Shown here piece by piece: positions 1-4,763 of a stretch of DNA of 5,433 nt. A program made the position numbers and the translations under genes. The notes beneath the pieces were generated by a model. It did no database searches and was not told the DNA's origin. It saw only the letters and a list, made by a program, of their open reading frames with translations. This stretch comes from Bacteriovoracaceae bacterium. GTDB lineage: Bacteria; Bdellovibrionota; Bacteriovoracia; Bacteriovoracales; Bacteriovoracaceae. Within the stretch, counting starts at the first letter, position 1. Each line of letters starts with the position of its first letter. The stretch covers positions 1-5,433 of the forward strand of contig CANEVK010000201.1 in assembly GCA_947442115.1 (NCBI GenBank), written 5' to 3'.

Positions 1-93
1 AAACTCATTCAAAATGAAATCATTGCCAGGGCCGATCAGGACTGGAAACTTCGAATAGAAAATCTCACCAAGGAAAGCCAAATCCATCTTTAA
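1..93 (+). CDS. 3' end of an unidentified gene (partial)
   Basis: The plus strand is open in frame 1 from the left edge and ends in TAA at 91-93, giving 30 visible C-terminal residues. The tail is mixed charged/hydrophobic and contains a D-W-K-L-R-I-E stretch, which suggests a helical end, but no motif identifies the family. The stop lies tail to tail with the small minus-strand gene: the four bases TTAA (90-93) carry both stop codons. Two stem-loops start 8 bases after the stop (101-137). The reading frame is well supported by its join to the edge and the shared-stop arrangement also seen at 1810-1813. The function cannot be told from this fragment. Confidence 0.6.
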   Translation, partial: KLIQNEIIARADQDWKLRIENLTKESQIHL

Positions 94-278
94 ATCCCAT
101 AGGGCTCATGGCCCTGATCAAGATTTTTAATCTGGTCACCAGTTGATGACTCTAGAAAGGGTACGTCAGGATTAATTTTATTTTTTAATCCTCCTTCACC
201 GTCACCCTTTTTAGTCAGAATTGGCCCATGGATTTTTCTTTTTAACTTTATAGGTTTTCTTTTATTTCTTTTTTTCAT
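90..278 (-). CDS. Small, highly basic hypothetical protein (62 aa)
   Basis: A minus-strand ORF runs from ATG at 278 to TAA at 90. I prefer this start because it has a good ribosome site, GAGGA, five bases upstream of the ATG. The frame also stays open to an ATG at 371 (93 aa), but that start has only a weak site and would run the gene through the dyad at 292-313. The first 25 residues are almost all Lys/Arg (M-K-K-R-N-K-R-K-P-I-K). A Gly-rich linker follows, then a neutral to acidic tail. There is no signal peptide or known domain. The basic head could bind nucleic acid or be a disordered extension; this is inference. It is divergent from dps and shares its stop region with the first gene. 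Low-complexity A/T-rich DNA can make false Lys-rich ORFs, so confidence is moderate. Confidence 0.45.
   Translation of the reverse strand: MKKRNKRKPIKLKRKIHGPILTKKGDGEGGLKNKINPDVPFLESSTGDQIKNLDQGHEPYGI
101..137 (+). terminator. Tandem stem-loops after the first gene; possible weak terminator
   Basis: Eight bases past the stop of the first gene lies AGGGC-TCATG-GCCCT (101-115), a 5-bp GC-rich stem that a G-U pair can extend. It is followed at once by a second hairpin, 116-125 pairing with 129-137 (nine pairs, one bulged A at 120, TTT loop). The T run (124-128) is part of the second hairpin and sits 8 bases from the first stem, so this is not a classic intrinsic terminator. The structure lies inside the 3' end of the opposing small ORF. 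Ending the plus-strand transcript is the likeliest role. Confidence 0.35.
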
Positions 279-291
279 TTTATTCCTCAGC

Positions 292-313
292 GCCTTGTTT
301 GCACTTACAAGGC
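292..313. promoter_or_regulatory. Palindromic candidate enhancer/operator site upstream of dps
   Basis: GCCTTGT (292-298) and ACAAGGC (307-313) are perfect 7-bp inverted repeats with an 8-bp spacer, the form expected for a dimeric regulator. A third half-site, ACAAGG, lies at 319-324, 12 bp after the right arm, in direct repeat with it. The dyad centre is about 133 bp upstream of the predicted dps transcription start. Sigma-54 activators usually bind roughly 80-150 bp upstream, so it fits as an upstream activating sequence. It could instead act on the divergent small gene. No such dyad is obvious at the same distance from the second sigma-54 promoter. Confidence 0.45.
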
Positions 314-409
314 CAATCACAAGGTGGGATTTTTTTAAACCTTCTTTCTTTTTTGGGGCATTTAAGGACATAAGTTTTTCTCAAGACTCCATCTTCGCTA
401 AGCTCCTCA

Positions 410-425
410 TGGCACTACCCTTGCA
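410..425 (+). promoter_or_regulatory. Sigma-54 (RpoN) -24/-12 promoter of dps
   Basis: The sequence TGGCACtacccTTGCA matches the sigma-54 consensus TGGCAC-N5-TTGCW at every defined base, with the invariant GG (411-412) and GC (423-424) separated by exactly 10 bp. It is intergenic and points at dps. Transcription should begin about 12 bases past the GC, near 436, giving a leader of about 30 nt that carries the dps ribosome site. RpoN promoters are silent without an AAA+ enhancer-binding activator, so dps would be switched by a specific signal. No good -35/-10 pair was seen in this gap. Confidence 0.85.
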
Positions 426-466
426 AAATTTAAAATGCAGATTCTTTACATTCAAAGGAGTCAATC

Positions 467-973
467 ATGACAAATAAGATTGAGGGGATAAGAACCAATT
501 CGATCAATATTGGAATCTCAGAGGAAGATCGTAAAAGTATTTGTAAAGAACTCAATAAACTCCTGGCCGATACCTATTTACTCTATCTCAAGACGCAAAA
601 TTATCACTGGAATGTGACTGGAAACATGTTCCAATCTCTTCACCAATTATTTGAGAATCAATATATTGAACAGGCCAAAGCGATCGATCTTATTGCCGAG
701 AGAATTCGAGCACTTGGAGAATTTGCTCCTGGCTCTTTTGTGGCCTTTTCAAAACTCTCCTCCATTAAGGAAGAAACCACAGTCCCCTCAGCGACTGAGA
801 TGATTCATAATTTAGTTCATGCCAATGAAACAGTGCTTAGCTGTGCCAAGAACATCATCTCTCTTTCTGACTCCTGTGATGATGATGTTACAGCGGACCT
901 CATGATTGAGCGGATGCAGGTTCATGAAAAAAATGCATGGATGCTGAGAAGCTTAATTGCTCATCAAGCCTAA
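467..973 (+). CDS. dps: Dps family ferritin-like DNA-protection protein
   Basis: A 168-residue protein of normal Dps length. Dps proteins form cytoplasmic dodecamers that oxidise Fe(II) with H2O2, store iron as ferric mineral and often bind DNA, protecting it under oxidative stress and starvation. The family's ferroxidase ligands, which sit between two subunits, are present in order: H47 in N-Y-H-W-N, H59, E63 (Asp in E. coli, Glu in many MrgA-like members), then D74 and E78 in I-D-L-I-A-E-R-I-R-A-L-G. The N-terminal 20 residues hold two Lys and one Arg, so DNA binding through that tail is uncertain. The start is fixed by a strong ribosome site, AAAGGAG (454-460), six bases before the ATG. 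A consensus sigma-54 promoter lies upstream, which is unusual, as Dps genes are better known under sigma-S, OxyR, PerR or Fur control. The exported hydrolase follows after a 63-base gap and may be reached by read-through. Confidence 0.95.
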   Translation: MTNKIEGIRTNSINIGISEEDRKSICKELNKLLADTYLLYLKTQNYHWNVTGNMFQSLHQLFENQYIEQAKAIDLIAERIRALGEFAPGSFVAFSKLSSIKEETTVPSATEMIHNLVHANETVLSCAKNIISLSDSCDDDVTADLMIERMQVHEKNAWMLRSLIAHQA

Positions 974-1036
974 GCATCTATGTAGATAATTCCACCCCCC
1001 TAGGCAGCCCTCATCGCCTTGATTATGATCGCAGCT

Positions 1037-1813
1037 ATGAGATTTAAAACAGTTTTCGTCCTTTCACTCATTTGGAATCTGACTATGGGATTGGCCCTGG
1101 CCAATGAGTGTCCACAATCTGTGGACCTCCTGATTATCGGAGACTCACAGTTTGGCGCCACCTGGTCTCGTGGTTATGCTGGAAACTTTCTTCAGCAATG
1201 CCTTAAAAGCAATTTTGTCCTCTACGCTAGAGGTGGAACGATAGCTGGAAACTGGATAGGCACAGGCGGCATGGACCAGATTGAAACGATTCAAAGAGAT
1301 CCTTTGAATGAGCATCTTAATATAGGCGCTAAAGAGAAAGTCCCTCTTTGTAAAAAAAGACTTGAGAGTATGCTAGAGACTCACGCGCCTCAACGAGTTC
1401 TCCTTGAATTTGGTGGTAATTATAATGCGCAAACAGATGAGTTCATAGCCCAAGATATTCTTAAACTCATCAAAGTACTCCAAACTAAAAATATATCGAA
1501 AGAAAATTGTTTTTTTCTCCATCAAACCTACGAGATGGAAGTGGCCTCAAAAAGAAATGTACCTCTTAAGAATTTAGAAAACATGAAAAGAGTTGGATTT
1601 GTTATTCAAAAGACAATTGGAGAGGCTTGCCAATTTATAGATGGATTTGAGCTTATGAAAAATTCTCCTTATTTTGATGGCAAGGAACTCTTAAAAAGAA
1701 TTCCTATCGAGGGCCGACCAGGTTGTATGGGAGCTGCGGCCAATGACAATGCACACCTTTGTGGAGAAGCAGCAAAAGATTTTGCCAACCGAGTTTGTTC
1801 TTTTTTAAATTAA
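1037..1813 (+). CDS. Exported SGNH/GDSL-type hydrolase
   Basis: The product looks like a secreted or periplasmic esterase-type hydrolase. From ATG at 1037 it has 258 residues. The first 22 form a Sec signal peptide: M-R-F-K, a hydrophobic core, and a cleavage site after A-L-A before N-E-C-P. The four SGNH hallmarks appear in order (numbered from the MRF start): Ser37 in I-I-G-D-S-Q-F-G, Gly66/67 in A-R-G-G-T, Asn128 in F-G-G-N-Y-N, and D237-x-x-H240 in N-D-N-A-H-L-C. The family removes acyl groups from lipids, sugars or peptidoglycan; the substrate here is unknown. The mature part has eight cysteines, enough for four disulfides, which supports an oxidising location. Starts at TTG 1019 or ATG 1025 are in frame, and none of the three has a clear ribosome site. 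The 63 bases after dps show no promoter or good terminator. The stop overlaps the kinase stop in a shared TTAA (1810-1813). Confidence 0.75.
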   Translation: MRFKTVFVLSLIWNLTMGLALANECPQSVDLLIIGDSQFGATWSRGYAGNFLQQCLKSNFVLYARGGTIAGNWIGTGGMDQIETIQRDPLNEHLNIGAKEKVPLCKKRLESMLETHAPQRVLLEFGGNYNAQTDEFIAQDILKLIKVLQTKNISKENCFFLHQTYEMEVASKRNVPLKNLENMKRVGFVIQKTIGEACQFIDGFELMKNSPYFDGKELLKRIPIEGRPGCMGAAANDNAHLCGEAAKDFANRVCSFLN

Positions 1814-2928
1814 TGGATTAAAAATTGATTCACTTTTTCAACGAGGGCTTCTAAATCTAAAGGCTTTGGTAAAATTTCTTTTAAGTCCTCTGCACCTGTA
1901 TCAAATGTCGCATCCTCAAGAGATGAAGTTATGATCATCACGGGACAATCTGAAATTCCCTCAAAATCAATTTGTCTCTTGGCCTGGATAAATTCGAATC
2001 CATCTAACTCATCCATTTGAAAATCTACAATCATCAGTTTGGGATCATGGCGCCCTTGTTCAAGCCCTAATAAAGCCTCTTGAGGATTTCCATATCCATG
2101 AACTGAGTATCCAGCTTTTTCAAGGGCCCAACATATAACATCTCTCAAATCTTCATCATCATCAATAACAAGAATTTTTCTCTTTTTATCTTTGATCCAA
2201 TTCTTTTGTCCCTCAAGAAATGCTGAAGGAATTGAGAAAGTGAATAAAGCTCCCTCTCCATCTAAATTCTCCACATGAATTTGACCTTCATGGGCTTCAA
2301 CAATCGTTTTACAGATAAATAAACCAAGGCCTGTTTCTGAACATCCACTAACTCCCCCATTCCAATATTTTTCAAAAACATAAGCAAGCTCTTGATCTTT
2401 TATTCCTGGCCCCTGATCAGCAATCGCAAATAAAACCTCATCACCATTTTGGCAGAGACTTATTGAAATCAATCCCCCTACAGGTGAAAATTTTATGGCA
2501 TTGCTTAGAAGATTCGAAATCACTTGAGTCATCTTATTTTGATCAATTTCAACTTCATCTTCAAAACTAGAATCAAACTGAATTTTGAGAGATCTTTCTT
2601 TGACAAGGAGGGTACTATAATCAATCACATTTCTAATGATGTCTGAGAGGCGGCTTGAATTTTTATGAATGGAAGAAAGACCATCCGCCACGCGGTGGCG
2701 ATCTAATAGATCTGCAATGAGTTCTTTCATTCTTTCAGAAGTTTTAAGAATCCTTTGCGCTTGAATTTTAATCCGCTCCTTAAAACCATCTTGCTCATTT
2801 CTCTCAGCAAGCTTTAAAATCATTTGAGCTTCTAGTTGAATAATGGAGAGAGGATTTTTAATATCATGAGAAACAACGGCAAGCATTTGTTCCCGAATGG
2901 CCTCTGATTTTTTATTTTCATCAAGCAC
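1810..2928 (-). CDS. Soluble hybrid histidine kinase with C-terminal receiver, no sensor domain
   Basis: A 372-residue phosphorelay protein. Residues 8-80 form the HisKA dimerisation domain with phospho-acceptor H21 in V-S-H-D-I-K-N-P-L. Residues 94-236 form the HATPase domain: N box N-L-L-S-N-A-I-K-F (139-147), G1 D-Q-G-P-G (171-175), F box near F185, G2 G-L-G-L (200-203). Residues 250-372 form a receiver with acidic D256/D257, phospho-acceptor D302, T334 and K355. The Pro that usually follows D-x-x-M in receivers is Asp here (D302-F-Q-M-D). There is no PAS, GAF, HAMP or membrane segment: only 20 residues precede the histidine, and an in-frame TGA (2940-2938) blocks extension. Input must come from a partner or from the receiver. 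The start is GTG with only a weak ribosome site (GAG, about 8 bases away), and it overlaps the end of a predicted small ORF, suggesting coupled translation. The HPt protein upstream on the same strand is the natural phosphate acceptor. A sigma-54 promoter lies at 3106-3091. Confidence 0.93.
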   Translation of the reverse strand: MLDENKKSEAIREQMLAVVSHDIKNPLSIIQLEAQMILKLAERNEQDGFKERIKIQAQRILKTSERMKELIADLLDRHRVADGLSSIHKNSSRLSDIIRNVIDYSTLLVKERSLKIQFDSSFEDEVEIDQNKMTQVISNLLSNAIKFSPVGGLISISLCQNGDEVLFAIADQGPGIKDQELAYVFEKYWNGGVSGCSETGLGLFICKTIVEAHEGQIHVENLDGEGALFTFSIPSAFLEGQKNWIKDKKRKILVIDDDEDLRDVICWALEKAGYSVHGYGNPQEALLGLEQGRHDPKLMIVDFQMDELDGFEFIQAKRQIDFEGISDCPVMIITSSLEDATFDTGAEDLKEILPKPLDLEALVEKVNQFLIH

Positions 2929-3061
2929 AACAGTTTCTCACAACACGATAATTTATTAAAAGATTCTTAACTTTTACTCTCGTGAAACTCTTGTCTTGGT
3001 TAATAAATGATTCCTTGATCAAGCTATCGCCTAGAAAATAAAAAAGTATGGAAACGTTCAT
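2921..3061 (-). CDS. Predicted small ORF (46 aa) leading the kinase transcript
   Basis: This ORF runs from ATG (3061-3059) to TGA (2923-2921). The ribosome site AGAGG (3072-3068) is six bases before the ATG, and the predicted sigma-54 transcription start (about 3080) is only about 19 bases upstream. It would thus be the first cistron of the message. Its stop lies beyond the kinase GTG (2928), an 8-base overlap in another frame, so ribosomes ending here could restart on the kinase, which has a poor ribosome site of its own. The peptide begins M-N-V-S-I-L-F-Y-F-L, then a Lys/Arg-rich middle, and ends N-C-C-A. No family is recognised. It may be a real small protein, a coupling or leader peptide, or a chance frame. 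An AT-rich inverted repeat (2951-2959 with 3000-3008) lies inside it. Confidence 0.4.
   Translation of the reverse strand: MNVSILFYFLGDSLIKESFINQDKSFTRVKVKNLLINYRVVRNCCA
2951..3008. repeat. 9-bp inverted repeat in the kinase leader
   Basis: ATTTATTAA (2951-2959) and TTAATAAAT (3000-3008) are perfect inverted repeats 40 bases apart, inside the small ORF and 22 bases upstream of the kinase GTG. In the minus-strand transcript they could fold into a long-looped stem just before the kinase start. The arms are nearly pure A/T, so chance occurrence is quite possible. A 10-bp palindrome CTTGATCAAG (3014-3023) sits beside it. Confidence 0.25.
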
Positions 3062-3090
3062 TATGCACCTCTCACAGTTCTTTATTTTTT

Positions 3091-3106
3091 AGCAACATTG
3101 GTGCCA
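3091..3106 (-). promoter_or_regulatory. Sigma-54 (RpoN) -24/-12 promoter of the small ORF and hybrid kinase
   Basis: On the minus strand, 3106-3091 reads TGGCACcaatgTTGCT, matching TGGCAC-N5-TTGCW at every defined base, with GG and GC exactly 10 bp apart. It lies in the gap between the HPt gene and the kinase and points at the kinase. The predicted start is near 3080, giving a short leader with AGAGG before the small ORF and about 150 nt before the kinase GTG. The activator would bind around 3160-3230, inside the 3' part of the HPt gene; no clear dyad like the one upstream of dps was seen there. TGTGGCA at 3145-3151 is an inverted copy of the -24 region TGCCACA (3102-3108). Confidence 0.85.
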
Positions 3107-3160
3107 CAAAAAATCAAAAATACATTTGAACTGAGTGTTTATGATGTGGCAAAAAGGGAC

Positions 3161-3448
3161 TTATTGGATAAAAATGTGACTCGCAATGTGCAGCTCACGG
3201 GACATGAGTTCAATTAAATCTCTCAAGGTTTCTTTATCCTTATTTTTCGCCGCAGATTCTATTCTCTCAGCAATAGGCGCCATTTGAGGCAAATCAAAAG
3301 TCAAAGCATTCCCCTTAACTTGATGACCTATTCTTAAGGCCGGACTAAAGTCCTCCGTGTCCAAACATCCATAAAGATGCTCAATATCCATGAGACGACG
3401 TTCAATATATTTTCTTTTTAATTCAACGGGCACTTGCATATTAACCAC
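3161..3448 (-). CDS. HPt-domain phosphotransfer protein
   Basis: A 95-residue stand-alone HPt protein, about the size of one four-helix HPt domain. The signature is G-H-Q-V-K-G-N-A (41-48), with H42 as the phospho-accepting histidine and K45/G46 typical of the family. Charged amphipathic helices lie on both sides (about 9-30 and 54-90). HPt proteins carry phosphate from a hybrid kinase receiver to a final response regulator in the cytoplasm. The hybrid kinase downstream on the same strand (232 bases between stop and GTG) is the obvious donor, giving H21, D302, H42; the final regulator is not in the window. The start is uncertain: GTG at 3448 or ATG at 3439, neither with a clear ribosome site. 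The frame is open to 3505 with no other usual start codon. The kinase has its own sigma-54 promoter, so the two may be separately controlled. Confidence 0.85.
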   Translation of the reverse strand: MVNMQVPVELKRKYIERRLMDIEHLYGCLDTEDFSPALRIGHQVKGNALTFDLPQMAPIAERIESAAKNKDKETLRDLIELMSRELHIASHIFIQ

Positions 3449-3551
3449 TTGGTAAGTTAAAGGGTCCTGTGAGGCCGATGTTAAATCCTCTGTGCATGAA
3501 GATCAATTTAAGATTAGAACAGAAACCTCATCTAAGCCCCCAATTTTACTA

Positions 3552-3569
3552 TAAGTGTCTAATCACTTA
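3552..3569. promoter_or_regulatory. Dyad in the divergent HPt/lipoprotein gap; operator candidate
   Basis: TAAGTG (3552-3557) and CACTTA (3564-3569) are perfect inverted repeats with a 6-bp spacer. The site lies between divergent genes, 104 bases from the HPt GTG and 91 from the lipoprotein ATG. A TATAGT -10-like box on the minus strand (3553-3548) abuts it without a good -35. A second repeat, GATTAGA (3512-3518) against TCTAATC (3558-3564), overlaps the right part. The other notable item in the 211-base gap is AAAGGAGG at 3591-3598, a strong ribosome-site sequence with no ATG, GTG or TTG at a usable distance. No sigma-54 element was seen here. Confidence 0.35.
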
Positions 3570-3659
3570 ACGGCCCAGAGAAATAATTTCAAAGGAGGAA
3601 CCGATCTTTACAATTTATTCTATTATATTGCCATTACTCAGTTCAGCTGGAGACAAAAG

Positions 3660-4199
3660 ATGAGATTTTTAGGACTAATCGTACTCATGCTTATTACCCA
3701 GGCCTGCGATCCCTACGGATTTGGTTTTAAAAATAATCCCGCCTATGTTTTAGATAAGGCCTTTGAGTCCGTACAGGACCTCGATCCTGAATCTTTCATC
3801 GAAGCAACAGGAAAAGAGGCGCTTTGTCTTTATGGAAATCTCGAAGGTCTCGCTTATTTAAAAAGTCATATTATTCTTGATGAGAAAAAACTAGAGATTG
3901 AACCTAAGCTCATTGAAAACTCAAGCAACTATACTGATAACCCGATGTATGTCGGTTATTGGTCTTACTATCATGAAAGATATCAACTTGATATCTTTGA
4001 GAAGGAAACCAAAGCTGAATTGATGAAAGTAGTAGTTGAATGCAATTACGGATTTGAAGGTTTTAAAAGTGAAAGCTATCGGAACCTAAAATTAAAAAAA
4101 TATAAGAAGAAAGATTGTAAAATTATAAAAATTATTCCAAGACAATTTGATTCTCTTCCTATGAAGAAAGAATGTGAATTGCTTCAAGTTGAACTATAA
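3660..4199 (+). CDS. Small predicted lipoprotein, function unknown
   Basis: From ATG at 3660 the protein has 179 residues. The start is chosen because GGAG lies seven bases upstream and a signal peptide follows directly; the frame is open back to GTG 3555, but that would bury the signal peptide. Residues 1-15 (M-R-F-L-G-L-I-V-L-M-L) end in I-T-Q-A before Cys16, which fits the bacterial lipobox pattern, so the mature protein should be lipid-anchored at C16. Asp17 follows; in enterobacteria this +2 residue favours inner-membrane retention, which may not hold here. The mature part is Tyr-, Lys- and Glu-rich with four more cysteines (near 57, 128, 153 and 172) and has no recognised domain. Its 3' end overlaps the stop of the PilZ gene by six bases (4194-4199). 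Nothing nearby indicates its role. Confidence 0.8.
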   Translation: MRFLGLIVLMLITQACDPYGFGFKNNPAYVLDKAFESVQDLDPESFIEATGKEALCLYGNLEGLAYLKSHIILDEKKLEIEPKLIENSSNYTDNPMYVGYWSYYHERYQLDIFEKETKAELMKVVVECNYGFEGFKSESYRNLKLKKYKKKDCKIIKIIPRQFDSLPMKKECELLQVEL

Positions 4200-4763
4200 C
4201 CACTGAAGACTTCGATAGTCTTGACCCACTGTGGATCGCAGATGGGCGATCCGATCAACTTCTTTATAGCCCAAAATTCCGGCCAGCATTCTGGCCTTAA
4301 CTTTAGTTTCCTCATCAGTGTTAAATGAATCAATGAGGGTCTGTAAAAAAACTAAATTCGCAGCGAAATTAAGGACGTATTCATCAATATACTTTTGATC
4401 GGATTCTTCAATTTGAGTGAACTGCAAACCAAATTTAGATCTAAAAATATTATCCAGATTCTGGGTTAACTGTTCACGACGAACCATTCTGGCCTTGGCC
4501 CGAATCACTTTTTTTCCGAAGATCTCTCGATTGAAAGTTTGCATTTTAAATACTGAAAAATTTTTCAAGGAGGGAATCAGAGATAAACAAAAGAGCAAGG
4601 ACACTTCATCTGAGTCAGGAAAGCTTGGGAGCTCATCTAAAAGTAAGCCCCCTTCAGAAATATTCAGAGCATGGGATTTAAAAACATAATCACCATCAGC
4701 GTAAAGCACTGACTCCTTAAAAGGGGCCCTTAAATGTTTACGCTGATAGTTTTTTGACTTCAT
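4194..4763 (-). CDS. PilZ-domain protein, probable c-di-GMP receptor
   Basis: A 189-residue cytoplasmic protein. Both parts of the PilZ c-di-GMP-binding signature are intact: R-x-x-x-R at R8-K-H-L-R12, and N-x-S-x-x-G at N34-I-S-E-G-G39. The beta-barrel region runs to about residue 117 (F-G-L-Q-F). The rest (about 118-189) is a helical tail not typical of the minimal domain and may carry the output. PilZ proteins bind the second messenger and then act on partners such as motility, envelope or gene-control machinery; the target is unknown. The ATG overlaps the TGA of the phoH gene (ATGA, 4763-4760) and has no good ribosome site, so translation is probably coupled to phoH. The stop TAG overlaps the convergent lipoprotein stop. 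Confidence 0.88.
   Translation of the reverse strand: MKSKNYQRKHLRAPFKESVLYADGDYVFKSHALNISEGGLLLDELPSFPDSDEVSLLFCLSLIPSLKNFSVFKMQTFNREIFGKKVIRAKARMVRREQLTQNLDNIFRSKFGLQFTQIEESDQKYIDEYVLNFAANLVFLQTLIDSFNTDEETKVKARMLAGILGYKEVDRIAHLRSTVGQDYRSLQWL
4206..4222. terminator. Hairpin at the lipoprotein/PilZ convergent junction
   Basis: AAGACT (4206-4211) and AGTCTT (4217-4222) form a perfect 6-bp stem with a 5-base loop, starting 7 bases after the lipoprotein stop and lying inside the last codons of the PilZ gene. No T run follows on either strand, so it is not a classic intrinsic terminator. It could stabilise or help end the plus-strand message. Support is structural only. Confidence 0.25.

Noticed and set aside
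295..477. Plus-strand ORF of 60 codons before dps
   Set aside because: It runs through the sigma-54 promoter, the dps ribosome site and the dps start, and begins at a TTG with no ribosome site.
732..746. TGGCTC-N5-TGGC inside dps as a third sigma-54 site
   Set aside because: It has GG-N10-GC spacing but mismatches in both boxes and lies within coding sequence.
976..987. ATCTA-TG-TAGAT palindrome after dps as a terminator or operator
   Set aside because: The loop is two bases, the stem is A/T-rich and no T run follows; too weak to call.
1772..1806. GCAAAA-GA-TTTTGC repeat followed by a T6 run near the end of the hydrolase gene, as a terminator
   Set aside because: The T run starts 15 bases after the stem, the loop is too tight, and the sequence is coding.
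3035..3217. Plus-strand open frame (60 codons), with 2982-3041 in another frame, vaguely like the start of a B12-binding radical SAM protein broken by a frameshift
   Set aside because: No ATG or ribosome site, it needs a frameshift to extend, and it overlaps the HPt gene antisense. The same DNA is better explained by the minus-strand sigma-54 promoter and small ORF. The likeness was only by eye.
3441..3497. 18-codon minus-strand ORF ending one base before ATG 3439 of the HPt gene, as a leader peptide
   Set aside because: It has no ribosome site and no other support.
3555..3659. Upstream extension of the lipoprotein to GTG 3555
   Set aside because: It would put 35 residues before a clear signal peptide, while ATG 3660 has GGAG at the right distance.
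4417..4689. Plus-strand ORF inside the PilZ gene
   Set aside because: It is antisense to a gene with intact PilZ motifs, and its protein shows no domain.
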